64,000 nucleotides of DNA from Chlorokybus atmophyticus (taxonomy: Eukaryota; Streptophyta; Chlorokybophyceae; Chlorokybales; Chlorokybaceae). Below, in pieces: positions 20,120 to 30,480 of the stretch (positions within the stretch are counted from its first letter, which is position 1; each line of letters opens with the position of its first letter). The position numbers and the translations under genes were made by a program. Where the stretch lies: contig RHPI01002069.1 of NCBI GenBank assembly GCA_009103225.1, forward strand, positions 1,222,744 to 1,286,743, given 5' to 3'. The notes under the pieces are model-generated. The model searched no databases, was not told the origin of the DNA, and worked only from the letters and a program-made list of their open reading frames with translations.

Positions 20120-23100
20120 AACACTAGCTACATTTGATGGCCACTCAGTGCCATTCACATGGAAATCTAAGAGTCAATTAATGAGCGTACCCTGTTTAGC
20201 ATTAATTGATATTGGTGCGAATCATATTTTTGTTGACCATGCTTGGGCGAAACGTAATAACATACATATTCACACCGGCTATGTCTTATGGGCGTGTTGC
20301 TGGTTCCACCCTCAATGCACTTGGGGAGGTGAAGGGTCGTTTTGTTATTGCTGGCCATAAAACTCCACCAGCCTTCATTGTAGTGGATATATATATCCTT
20401 GGGTTAGATGTTGTGTTGGGAGAGCAGTGGCATACCGAGGCAGGGTTACAACTCAATTCTTAAGCCAACACGTGCACACTTCGTAAAGGACAACAAAAGT
20501 GACGTTGAAAGCACATTATGTGGCACGTGTTGAGCGCTAACGTTCCGCTCCTCTCTGCCATGCAACTAAAACGTTGTATGCGCAAAGGTGAGGAAGTGTA
20601 TTTGATACACTTACAATAGGTAAAACACCTGCAAACCACGATTACTGATCCTGTTATACACTCTTACTGAACAATACGCAGATGTGTTTCACGATGAGCT
20701 CTAAGAGCTACCTCCTAACCGAAACACTCACCATACTATTCCGTTGGAAGAGGGGGCAAGGCCACCATGGCGACCTATCTATATGTTAAGCCCCTTAGAA
20801 CAAGCGAAAAGTGAAAAACAGCTTAGAGAGCTATTAGACAAAGGTTGAATAGCAAAGAGCATATCTCTTTTGGTGCACCTAATTTGTTTGTGCCCAAAAA
20901 AACCGGCAAACTACGCTTGTGTATAGATTACCGTGCGTTGAACAAAGTAATTGTGAAAAATACATACCCTTTGCCGCGCATAGATAATTTGTTTGATAAG
21001 CTATCAGGTGCAACAGTGTTTAGCACACTGGATCTGAGTAGTGGGTAGCATCAAATTAAAATTCATCCAGCAGTTGTGCAGAAAACAGCATTTCGCCCCA
21101 ATAGGCCACTTTAAATACAATGTATTGCCTTTTGGGTTAACCAATGCTCCTGCTACATTTCAATTAGAAATGAATGCAATGCAATGCAATCGTTTTTGAT
21201 GAGTTGTACAAGTTTGCTTGTGTACCTGGATGATAATATTGTGTTTAGTAAAACCCGGGAAAGCCACCACAAACATGTGGAAGCTGCGCGAACACAAGTC
21301 TATGCCAATCTATTCAAGTCAACTTTGCAAAGGATGAACTCCGCTTTTTGGGATATGTTATTGGCAAAGAAGGATTGAAACCAGATCCAAAAAAGGTATC
21401 TGCGGTGAAGGATTGGCCATCACCCAACGATGTGCATCAATTACGTGCTTTTTTGGGGTTAGCTAATTACTTTTGCAAGTTCAGACGCGCATACTCGAGC
21501 ATGGCAAATCCCATAACATTTTTATTGTGAAAAGATGTCAAATTTTTGTGGACAGAGGCACACGAGGTTGCTTTCACACGCATCAAAGATGCGTTGACCC
21601 AAGCACCTGTGTTGGCTTTTCTAGATCACACAAAGCCTTTTGTGGTTATATCTGTAATGCTTCAACCATTGGGTGTGGGGTAGTCCTTCTGCAGGACGAT
21701 AGACCATGTGCGTATGAAAGCAGAAGTTCATTCCTGCTAAGCGCAACTACACGACCAATGAGGCAGAGCTACTCAGGGTTGTGCATGCGTTGCGCACGAT
21801 GCGTTGCTATTTGAAAGGGTGGAGTTTTCAGTAATTACTAATCATAACCCATTGACCTTTTTACATACGCAACAAAACCTGTCGAGACAGCAAGCTAGGA
21901 GGAATGAGTTCATTTCTGGATTTATTTTTAATTGGCAATACAGTCCGTGTCGCAACGTGGCAGATCCGTTAAGTCGCAGACCCTCTTTTGGCACTCACAC
22001 GCTCTCGCAGTACGCGTGACTCGCCACCTAAGGACCTAAGGACCCTTTTCCAAAGGACGTCTCCGTAGGTTATGATGTGGATAATTGGTTTAGCAGCCAA
22101 CCCAACTTACAACAGCTCACTGCTGTTGGGAATCTGTGGTATAGAGGAGAGCAGCTGGTAGTCCCTAACTCGGGCAACTTGCGCACGCAATGCTTGCAAT
22201 CGGTGCACGACCCATCGTATGCTGGACATTCGGGTAAACATAAAAAACTCAGATCTGCGCAGCAGTTATATTGGTGGCCGTCAATGTCTGCTGATGTGGA
22301 TCAATACGTTCGCACATGTGATCATCATGATGTGTGTCAGCGTAATAAGCCAATACGATAAAAACAAGCGAGATTGCTTAATCCGTTGGCGATTCCGGAA
22401 CATAGTTGGGATAGTGTCAATATGGATTTAATTTAATCACTGACCTACTTGAAACATCAGCAAAGTCTACTGCTATTGTGGTTTTTGTTAATCGTCTAAC
22501 AAAAATGGTGCACTTTGCTCTGTGTTGCACGACAATTAGTGCTCGGGACTTGGCACATATGTTTATATCGACGATCTTCAAAGCACACGGTGTACCTCGT
22601 GAGCTCATTACAGATTGAGATCCTCACTTTGTTTCTAAATTCTGGAAGGAGGTCTGTGAATTGCGGGGGGGTAAACAAAGCATGTCAACTGCTTTCCACC
22701 CGCAAACAAATGGCCAAACAGAGCGAGCGAATATTAGAAGAAATGCTTCGCCACTATGTGGCTCCCGATCATATTAATTGGGACAGGTACTTGCCGATGG
22801 CAGAGTTCGCTGTGAACAATGCATGGCAGGAGGATGTAAAGGAAACCCCATTTTTCTTAAGTTATGGGATTCACCCTAACACACCCGCTTCATTGCACGT
22901 ACCTCGCAATGATCTTTGTGTGCCAGCGGCAAAGGAGTTTGCCACTGCTATGCAAGAACGCTTGGCTCGAGCCAAGCTATGTTTGTCACAAGCACATGAT
23001 GGGCAAAAAGCTTACGCTTATTAGCATCGATAAGTGGCCACTTTCAATGTCGGCGAAAAAAGTTTGCTTCATGCCGGAAACACAACCATCAAAGTTATAG

Positions 23101-23607
23101 AGGCGCGCAAGTTGTTGCCCCAATGGTTAGGACCGTTCTCTACTATTCATTTAATTGGTACGCATGCTTACCGACTGCAATTGCCCCCGAGCATGCATGT
23201 GCACAACGTGTTTTATGTGAACTTGTTGAACCCTACCGCTCTGACGGTAGAACACAGCCTCCACCACTTCAGGTGGACAGCGAGCTCGAATATGAGGTAT
23301 AAGCTATCTTGAACCATAAGCTAAACAAGCGTGGACACGCGACCGCTATTTAGTCAAATGGAAAGGGTATGGCTCGGAGCATAACAGTTGGGAGCCCGAC
23401 AGGCATCTCACACACTGCCGTGAGTTGCTTCGAGCTTACTGGGATGTACATCCCACCCCGTGAACTGTGAGCTTGGTTATGACAGACTGGCAGTGCAGTT
23501 TCATTACCACCCTATCATTTCCTGCTATCTTACTGGTGTCATTGACTCAAGACCAAGCCTGATCAACTTGAGTTCAACGAGTACGTTGAAAACCTAAGTG
23601 AGGGGAA
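20120..23607 (+). mobile_element. decayed chromovirus (Ty3/gypsy) with protease, RT, RNase H, integrase and chromodomain
   Basis: In order: aspartic protease (20,148-20,463; the DTGA site reads DIGA, with a frameshift), RT (20,845-21,380, with [20 protein letters not shown] and an intact YLDD in LVYLDDNIVFS), RT end (GYVIGKEGLKPDPKKVSAV...LRAFLGLANY), RNase H (21,540-22,019, ITNHNPLTFLHTQ), integrase zinc domain (22,180-22,360), core (22,400-23,030, [12 protein letters not shown]-like remnant) and tail (23,034-23,230), then the chromodomain (about 23,340-23,463). A polypurine tract GTGAGGGGAA lies at about 23,598-23,607. Many stops and shifts are present. It is of the same general type as the element at 17,640 and is more complete. 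Confidence 0.85.
23340..23463 (+). pseudogene. chromodomain of the second chromovirus
   Basis: The frame encodes RYLVKWKGYGSEHNSWEPDRH and ends at TGA 23,461-23,463. The N-terminal strand is damaged by stops just upstream, but the cage-forming KWKGY and WEP motifs are kept. Confidence 0.8.
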
Positions 23608-24022
23608 TGTAACGGGGGCAATAATACTAGGGGTATTATTGCTACCTAAATGACATATGCTGTGTAGATAAGTACATGTAAATTTATACCTCTTTCTACG
23701 GTTCCTCGCTTATCAAAGCTTATGATACTTTATTATAGCTTTGGTAAGTCCCAATGGTGTAGAACCGCATATTCAAGCCGATTTAGGGTCGCACATCATA
23801 TATGCGATCACTATAGCCAGATATCGCGATATGTACCTTATCATTGAATACCTTATCGTTGGATACTTCAGCTCATATTGGCTTACGCTAGATTTCAAAT
23901 GGCTACCCTATCTATAGGGGTGATATCTAATTATAATTTTGATATCAGAACACACATACATGTGATATATCCTTGATATATAAGCTCTCATCAATTGATG
24001 AGATTATTCAGTTCTCTGCCAT
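23608..24022 (+). repeat. probable 3' LTR of the second chromovirus
   Basis: The stretch begins TGTAACGGGGGC right after the polypurine tract and is AT-rich and non-coding, with a short hairpin (ATAATACTAGGGGTATTAT, about 23,621-23,640). The right end near 24,022 is only a guess from where composition changes; no second copy was found to confirm it. Confidence 0.4.
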
Positions 24023-24122
24023 TTGCAGCGTCATGCCACCGGCGGCGTGACCGGCTTGTCATCGGCGGTGTGGGTATTGGGGTAGAGGATTGAAGGGACG
24101 GCGTTCTCATAGGCGCTGTGGT

Positions 24123-24580
24123 TGTGACATTGGTTATGGGAGCCTGAGACCCGGGATCGATTCCTACCTGGCACATGAACTCCGTGGTCGTTGTTTCTGA
24201 ATCCAATGACGCTGTAAATGGTCACTGCATAAGTGCCATCATTGATGGGTCGCGGCTTGTCTGATGGCAGTTGCGCCGGAGTTCAGTCGGCGCGGCAGAT
24301 TGCCTGACCTGCCTGTCGCGATTGGGCCGGCAGCGGCGCGCTATGCGCGCGTTGACCTGTATGGGCCTAACTTAGCCGGTCCTTGCCGTTGAGGCCGGTG
24401 GCCGACCCTAGCAAACCCCTGGGATGACTCCCCAGCTGATAGGAGCCAGTTGCCGAAGACGTCAGCGTTCATAAGTGGGGAGGAATGTCACATCCCGTTA
24501 CAATAACGGGAAGGTACATTATATGACCACAAATCAACCATAAAAGCACCAACTATTTTATGGTCGAGTGAGCTGTGACA
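24123..24580 (+). mobile_element. TRIM copy 2 (no recognisable 5' LTR)
   Basis: From TGTGACATTGG at 24,123 the sequence follows the internal region of the intact TRIM at 26,399 with roughly 85% identity by eye: GAGACCCGGG.TCGATTCCT, then AATGGTCACT, GTGCCATCAT, and the GC-rich middle. It ends with the tract AAGTGGGGAGGAA and a 3' LTR (24,486-24,580) that closes with CTGTGACA. The LTR start carries about 16 extra bases relative to the intact copy, forming CCCGTTA...TAACGGG. The 5' LTR upstream of 24,123 is not recognisable. Confidence 0.7.
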
Positions 24581-25389
24581 GTTACACTTTTTGTTTGACA
24601 GTGGTGGCACCATTCTGATGGTGCCGCCTTTTATTGTCTTGTAGACCTTGTCTTCCTTCCAATTGTAGCTCTAAGACCGGCGCTAAACGCGGTCTTTGGT
24701 CAGCGAACTGGCAGCTGGTGGGTAATTATCGGTCCTCAGATACATGAAGGCTACCTGATCCAGCTGAATGTGACCCTTGACGATATTGTCCTTGACGGGG
24801 GTGATCCCTTCAGCCTCTGCTGCACAGCAAACCATCTCCTGACTGTCGGTAAGGGTGTCTACTACTTGCTCATACTCAGTCATTGCGCACCATGCAATGA
24901 CAAGTAGTGCTGCCACACCGGAAGCAATACGGGTATCTGGCCCATCATCATGATGAGCCTCACTCTCATCTCTTGTGTCAGCAACAGGGTTTCCGCTCAA
25001 TCCGTCTGCGTCCATGTTTGCCAACCATGCCTTGTGCTCTATGATGAAGTCATACTCTTATAGGATCAATGCCCAGCGAACATCTTTTCCTGTCAGGTGG
25101 CAGTTGGTAAGCAACCACTTGAAAGGCTGATGGTCAATGAAGCGCCTTCCAGAGAGGAAGGGCCTAAAGTGTACAACTGTCCATACTGCTGCCAAACATT
25201 TCCCTTCGTAGGAGCTACCATTGCCTTCAGCTTTGTTGTTGCTTCTGCTGGCAATGCAACCACATATTTTGCTCCGTCGTCATCTTTCTAGCATAACACA
25301 TCACCGATGCCTAACTTGCTCCAATGTGTATGGAGGATGAACTCTTTGTTGTAGTCAAATCTTCTCAGCAATGGTGCTTCGCTGAGTTT

Positions 25390-26390
25390 CTCCCTAGTCA
25401 ACTAAAATGCTTGCTGGCAACCTGTACTCCATTGCCAAAGGTTTTCTTTAACATGTCATTTAGGGGTTTGGTCAACTTGCTGAAGTCTCTCACAGACAAA
25501 CAATAGCGGTTTGTCAGCCCCAAGAATGCTCTGAGCCAGCTGATGTCAGTGGGGGCGGGTTCTTGGCCAGTGGTATCCACTTTGGCTTTTTGCACCTGTA
25601 CTCCTTAAGGCACAATCTCGTGCCCCAAGTATTGCACAATGTCGGCTGCTAACCGGTTTCATTTCTTAAGAGGACAAGGCATTCCTGTGGCCTTGATCCT
25701 CTTGATTACTGCATCAAGATGTTTCACGCGGTCTTCTACGTTGTCGCTGAAGACCAGAACATCATTAATGTAGCATTGCGTGAAGGAGAGTCCCTCAGAA
25801 TCCGGTCCACCACTCTTTTTACGACTGCTAGCGCATTTTTTATGCCAAATGGCATCACCTTTCACTGATATAGTGTGCGATTACCCCAAAAAACAGTCTT
25901 GTGCCCGTCCTGCTCTTTCATTAATCTGATGAAAACCAGCGTGCAATTCGATAATAGTGAAGACCTTGGCGTTAGCGACGTCGTCAAGGATGTCTTCCGT
26001 AGTAGGCATTGAATATCCATGTCTAAATAGCTGCATTAGCAGGTTTAAAGTCCACACACATGTGCATCTGTGTCCAGTTGCCCTTACAATCCTCCCTTTG
26101 GGGCATGACTACAGCGGACGCATAGTTGAAGCTAGACTCCTCAATTAATCAAGCTTCCAACAGCTCATCACACTTCTGTTTCACTCCGTCGTTCTCCACT
26201 CGACTAATGGGTATTGTCTCTTAAAAATGGGTTCTTCCGTGTTGGATTGGGTGTCCATCTTATACATATGGCAGCGGCCCAGCTCTTGCATGTTGAAAGC
26301 GAAGGCTTTTCAGTGTTCTTTGAGCAATGCCAACAATTTAATTTTTCCTACTGCTCTGACCTTGCTTCTAAAGTTCATGTGTGTGTAGGT
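25390..26390 (-). pseudogene. reverse transcriptase remnant of the minus-strand element
   Basis: Fragments in transcription order are FNMQELGRCHMYKMD, PIFKRQYPL, PTTEDILDDV.NAKVFTI, QCYINDVLVFSDNVEDRVKH with YIND in place of YIDD, and WLRAFLGLTNRYC. They align in order with the RT of the element at 185-7,351. The catalytic pair is reduced to Asn-Asp, and several stops are present, so the enzyme is dead. Confidence 0.8.
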
Positions 26391-26398
26391 GCATCTAC

Positions 26399-26477
26399 TG
26401 TAACGGGAAGGTACATCAAATTACCACAAATCGACCATAAAAGTACCAAGTCTTTTGTGGTCGAGTGGGCTGTGACA
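26399..26477 (+). repeat. 5' LTR of the TRIM
   Basis: The LTR is 79 bp, TG...CA. Its last 20 bases contain TGGTCGAGTGGGC, which resembles an RNA polymerase III A box. Confidence 0.9.
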
Positions 26478-26501
26478 TTGGTCATCGGAGCTTGAGACCC
26501 G

Positions 26502-26512
26502 GGTTCGATTCC
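26502..26512 (+). promoter_or_regulatory. RNA polymerase III B-box-like sequence in the TRIM
   Basis: GGTTCGATTCC matches the B-box consensus GGTTCGANNCC. It lies 33-34 bases downstream of the A-box-like TGGTCGAGTGG at 26,458-26,468, a tRNA-like spacing. No clear tRNA fold could be made around it. Confidence 0.45.
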
Positions 26513-26854
26513 TGCCTTGCACTCGAATTCCGCGGTCGTTGTTTCTCGATCCAATAACATCGTAAATGGTCACTTTATGAGTGCCATCATCAATGGGTCG
26601 CGACTTGCCTAATGGCAGTCGCGCCGAACTGACCAGTTCAGTCGGCGCAGCAGGGCGCGACCTGCCTATCGCGGCGACGCGACCTGTGGGGCCGGCAGCG
26701 GCGGGCTATGCGCGCGCTGACCGGTATGGGCCTAAATTGGCCGGTCCTTAGATGGTGGGGCCGGTGACCGACCCTAAATCAGACCCCTGGGATTGATTCC
26801 CCAGCTGATGGGCGCCAGCTGCCAAGGACGTCAGCGTTCTTAAGTGGGGGGGAA

Positions 26855-26933
26855 TGTAACGGGAAGGTACATTAAATTACCACAAATCGACCATAAAAGC
26901 ACCAAGTCTTTTGTGGTCGAGTGGGCTGTGACA
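26855..26933 (+). repeat. 3' LTR of the TRIM
   Basis: The LTR is 79 bp and differs from the 5' LTR at two positions, both C to T. It directly follows the polypurine tract. Confidence 0.9.
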
Positions 26934-26949
26934 TCTACACTCTCTGCTG

Positions 26950-28110
26950 CAGCAGCCAACACATGTGGTTGATCAGGCAAATTCGATACCCCATAAGTGC
27001 CATGACCGTGGTTGGGCCGTTTCCACCCCCTCGGCAACTGACTCATGCTCCGAGTGTAAGGTTGCTTGGCTAAAACCAGTGTGTGCGCTTCTTTTGCCAC
27101 CTCTTGGTCAGCCAACCACACCGTTCAAATCCATACCAAGCTATTCTTATCCATAGCTTGGCCGAGCAGCTTTCTCCGCTGCTATGCTGTTACGCCAGGA
27201 GCCTTTATAGCACCTGGCAGAAAACCCATGGCTTTCTGTCTCTCAATAGGATGGGTTCCTCCCATTGACCCGTCTTGTTGTCGTAGACCATGTCAAGGCC
27301 ATGGTTGCGAAGGCATAATTGGCAGGGTAAGTAACTAGAGTGGGTTAAGCCCTCCGCGGCTCTCCACTTTGCTAATTGGGTGTTGCGGTGACCTGTCAAC
27401 CTTTTACATCGGTTGTGGGTCTCTTGCCCTTCCTCCATTATGTCACTAACTAATAGCTGACCTGGCCTTGTGTAGCTCTTCTTGCTGCACTTGTTTGTGT
27501 ATAGCTCGGTTGGTGCCAGGTCGGTCCAAAACACTCTCAACCAATGTGCGCGTGACCCAAACTGTGCTGCATTCAACACGACTTCATGTCCCAGCACCAA
27601 GCTCACAATCTAATAATCACGGCGGACATGGTCACGACGATCATCAGCTGTAGGTACGTTTTTTATCAGGCAGGCTGGGTGGTTATTCTTCTATGTTGCA
27701 TGCAACAATTGTATCATGTGGACCATCTCCCAAAACAGCTTAGATCGGGGGTCTTCTAGCCCTTTAACGACTCCTGCTCTAGAATGCCCTTGGTACTCCC
27801 ACCCAACGATCACCATGTCAACTTGTCCTACGGCAAACAGATGCGCTGCTGTTACTTATAGTATGTCACGAGGCAATGCCTTCTAACTGCCTTTCAGTGC
27901 ACTCTGCGGCAGCAGGTGCATATATTTTTGCGATAGTATGGTAGCATGGTGTGCAGCCCTCTGCTGCGCTACAGAGTCTGGATCTACGTACAAGTATTGC
28001 CGTACTCTATTGGCGGCGTTCAGCGCTGCAGCTAACCCACTTGCCGTGCCCATAATGAATTCTGTCGGACGGATACCTTCTTCTTTAGGTACATTCCAAG
28101 CGAATATCAT
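26950..28110 (-). pseudogene. inactive DNA methyltransferase domain of the minus-strand element
   Basis: Motif I reads EFIMGTASGLAAALNAANRV followed by YLYVDPDS (about 28,060-27,990), motif IV reads IVGWEYQGHSRAG (about 27,830-27,790), and the motif VIII region reads AAQFGSRAHWLRVFWTDLAP (about 27,570-27,510). The catalytic Cys of motif IV is Tyr, which would abolish methyl transfer. Glu precedes it, as in the intact plus-strand copy, so the unusual Glu is a family trait. A TAG follows within about 25 codons. The C-terminal part (27,606-27,205) is open and ends near the nested TRIM. Confidence 0.85.
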
Positions 28111-28739
28111 CACTTTAATGGGTAGCTGCGGCAACGACACCCCCTCAGGTCTTTCTGCAGGTGGTCGCGCGTGTACTCCCTTCGCCCATGCCCCTTCCAC
28201 CTTGCACAATGCTTCGGAGCGCATTGCAAGAAGCTTCTAGTAGACAAGCTCTGCCTTGGCAAATTGCTCTTCTGTGAGTGCCACTGATGTCACCATCTCA
28301 GACTTTTCAAGAGGCAGTGTAAGCTTCCTGCTCACATTGCTCCCACAGCTCTCTAATGGATGGCAGCTCCGTGTAGCATGCCATCTTTGTTTCACAGGAG
28401 GTGGCTAGCCTTGTAACTGCACTCCTGATATTCTTGAGCACGGTCAATGAAAATAGGCCTTCTTGCCTTGATCATCCTTCCACCCTGGCCGAAAGAACTC
28501 TTATAGAATCCAGTTGTCGAAGCCCACCCATTGGTAAAAGCGCTTCCTGCCCCAGCAGCATGCCGTAGCTGGTGGCGTCAGTGATTAAGCAGCGTAACGC
28601 GTAAAAAGTCTTCCCCTTCGCTACCCTGTGAACTGAATGGTCACGGGCTCACGTGTTATGCCCTCACCTTCTGAATGCCTCTTTCAGCAACTTTTATCTC
28701 ATACGGAGCGGCTATGAAATGAGTGTCTTGTAGCCCCAA

Positions 28740-28850
28740 CACATGAGCAGCTCTGCCACCTAAAATGACTAGTTCTGCTCTTGTGTCGATCTATATGCGT
28801 CCCGACAGCTTGCCGTTGACGCGTATCCAACCTCCCTCATTGCGTACTTC
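28740..28850 (-). pseudogene. aspartic protease remnant of the minus-strand element
   Basis: The frame reads IDTRAELVILGGRAAHVLGL, aligning with LDTGAQPVIIGRFLARSLG of the plus-strand element. The active-site Gly is Arg. A stop lies directly upstream. Confidence 0.65.
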
Positions 28851-29545
28851 TGCAACACTAGGCCGCATATCAACGCGTTCATGGCTGAGTACAGCAGGTG
28901 CACTTTCATCCCTGCTCACTGTTGGATGGGCTTCTCTCTCAAGCTCCACTAACTCCTCATCGGCCTCAACTACCTCTTATGCAGGTTGCTGGGGTTGCGC
29001 ATGTTGCAGCTGCTGTTTCACTGCTTTTCTCACATGATCAGGGGTGCACCCCAACCCTACCACGGTCACCATGAGTGTAGACTACAGTCTTTGCACCACA
29101 TTCTCGAGCTGCCCGCTGGTAAGGGTGTCTTTTACAACGCGTGGGCTGCTTTTTGCAGCAATATTGATGCGTTCTCCCTCTTTGGTTAACAGTGGGCGGT
29201 ATGATGCGGAAAAAGGCTGGCGGCCGTGCTGACGGTGCTTTCTTCCTCCCATGATCTGCTCCTCCGGGTGCCACTCCAGGGTTAACTCATAGGCGTGCCC
29301 TCATGGCTACCCCAACCTCTAGAGCTCAAAATGCTTCCCACTGCCATCGCATCTGGTCTCCGCAATGTCACCTCATCCGTGCGAGCGGTCATAGATGCCC
29401 TCATAGCCTCCAACTGAGCCTATGTGTAAGTTGCGGGCTCTGCGGCAACGGTATTTGCTTTCTTGGCAACCCCTGTCCTAGCTGGTCTCCTCTCTGGATG
29501 TTTTCCCCAGCAGCCTTGCTCGGTGTGACCCTTTCTTCCACAATG

Positions 29546-30480
29546 TTAGCATTCTACCTTGCCTTCTCTCCACTGTGGGCACTCCTCTTTCCAGTGACCA
29601 TTACAACCACAGCGGGAGCAGTTTATTGTCGCGTTCTTTGCTGCGGGTGGTGATCCCTTCCTCTGCTCAGCAATATAAGCCTGCTTGTTGAAGGACTTCA
29701 TGCTACTGTCCTCTTTGGTCTGATAGCTAGAGAAACTAGCAGCTGAGTTGATGTTTATGACCAGTTCAATCTTTATGCTCACTCGTGCCTTGTGCTCAGC
29801 AATAGCTCCCAAGGTGTCAAACTCCCAATCCACCATCTCATCGTACTTCTTTTCCATCGCTGCACGGATTGGAGCTTATATGGCAGCTCTCGCAGAAACT
29901 GTGCACACACTTGCATCTCTGTATGCACCCGATTGCCAACATCGTCTCACAGGGTGCGCAACGTGTGATGCATATTGCCAATGCTTTTACCAGCTTTCCA
30001 TTGAAACTGCTGCAGATCCTCATAATGCGTGTAGTGTCCCTCTTATAATTCTTTTCCAACCTCTTCAAGAAGTAGGTTTCCTCAAAAACCAGGCTTTCTC
30101 CACATTCTCTTGTGCCTCCAACCGAGCTTAAAGCAACCCTGCGTCGGCTTCTCTGCCTGCTGCCGTTGCTTGTTCCAACGTTGGCTCTTTGAACTTGAAC
30201 AAATCTGGTATGAACTCTCCTTTGTTAACCGCATACCGCAGTGACAAGATCAGCTTCTCTTTCTCAAGTTCGTCTTTAAACAATTGAAAGTCTTTGTAGG
30301 GTCTGCTGTCCTGCTGTCAAATGATGTCATTGAATGAATTGCTCCTGTTCTGTCAACGGGGTCCCTCTTCTCCCTTGCTTTTGCATCTCAGCGATGAAAG
30401 AGTTCCTCCATTGATCAAACTCCCGACCTTGCACTGGCCATTGAATGTTCTCAAGGATGACGGCGTGGCAGCCATGGTGA
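29546..30480 (-). pseudogene. gag remnant with CCHC zinc knuckle of the minus-strand element
   Basis: The segment nearest the 5' end encodes QGREFDQWRNSFIAEMQ-like sequence (about 30,450-30,380). The later part (29,857-29,546) is open and ends with the zinc knuckle CSRCGCNGHWKEEC. Only one knuckle is seen, against two in the plus-strand element. Stops and shifts lie between the pieces. Confidence 0.7.

Larger units (their letters stand above)
26394..26938. mobile_element. complete TRIM (miniature LTR element) with 5-bp target-site duplication
   Basis: The element is 26,399-26,933 (535 bp), flanked by the direct repeat TCTAC at 26,394-26,398 and 26,934-26,938. Identical-length LTRs (79 bp) lie at both ends, begin TGTAACGGG and end CTGTGACA, and differ by two C/T changes. 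TTGGTCATCGGAGC follows the 5' LTR and resembles the initiator-methionine tRNA primer site TGGTATCAGAGC. AAGTGGGGGGGAA precedes the 3' LTR as a polypurine tract. The 377-bp interior has no coding potential, so the element must depend on proteins made elsewhere. It interrupts the minus-strand retrotransposon between methyltransferase and RT. Confidence 0.92.
24600..30480 (-). mobile_element. old minus-strand copy of a methyltransferase-bearing retrotransposon, with a nested TRIM
   Basis: Read right to left, it carries gag with a CCHC knuckle (30,480-29,546), protease remnant (about 28,850-28,740), DNA methyltransferase (about 28,110-26,950), reverse transcriptase (26,390-25,390), and the RNase H end (about 25,330-24,683, with DADGLSGNP as in the element at 1-9,384). 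Integrase and PHD finger are missing, so it is truncated at its 3' end near 24,600. Similarity to the plus-strand element runs across all domains but is moderate at protein level, so this is a related family rather than a recent copy. Stops and frameshifts are frequent. Confidence 0.85.

Noticed and set aside
24123-24200. tRNA gene suggested by the GGATCGATTCC segment
   Set aside because: No acceptor or anticodon stem can be formed, and the segment is part of the TRIM interior shared with 26,478-26,854.
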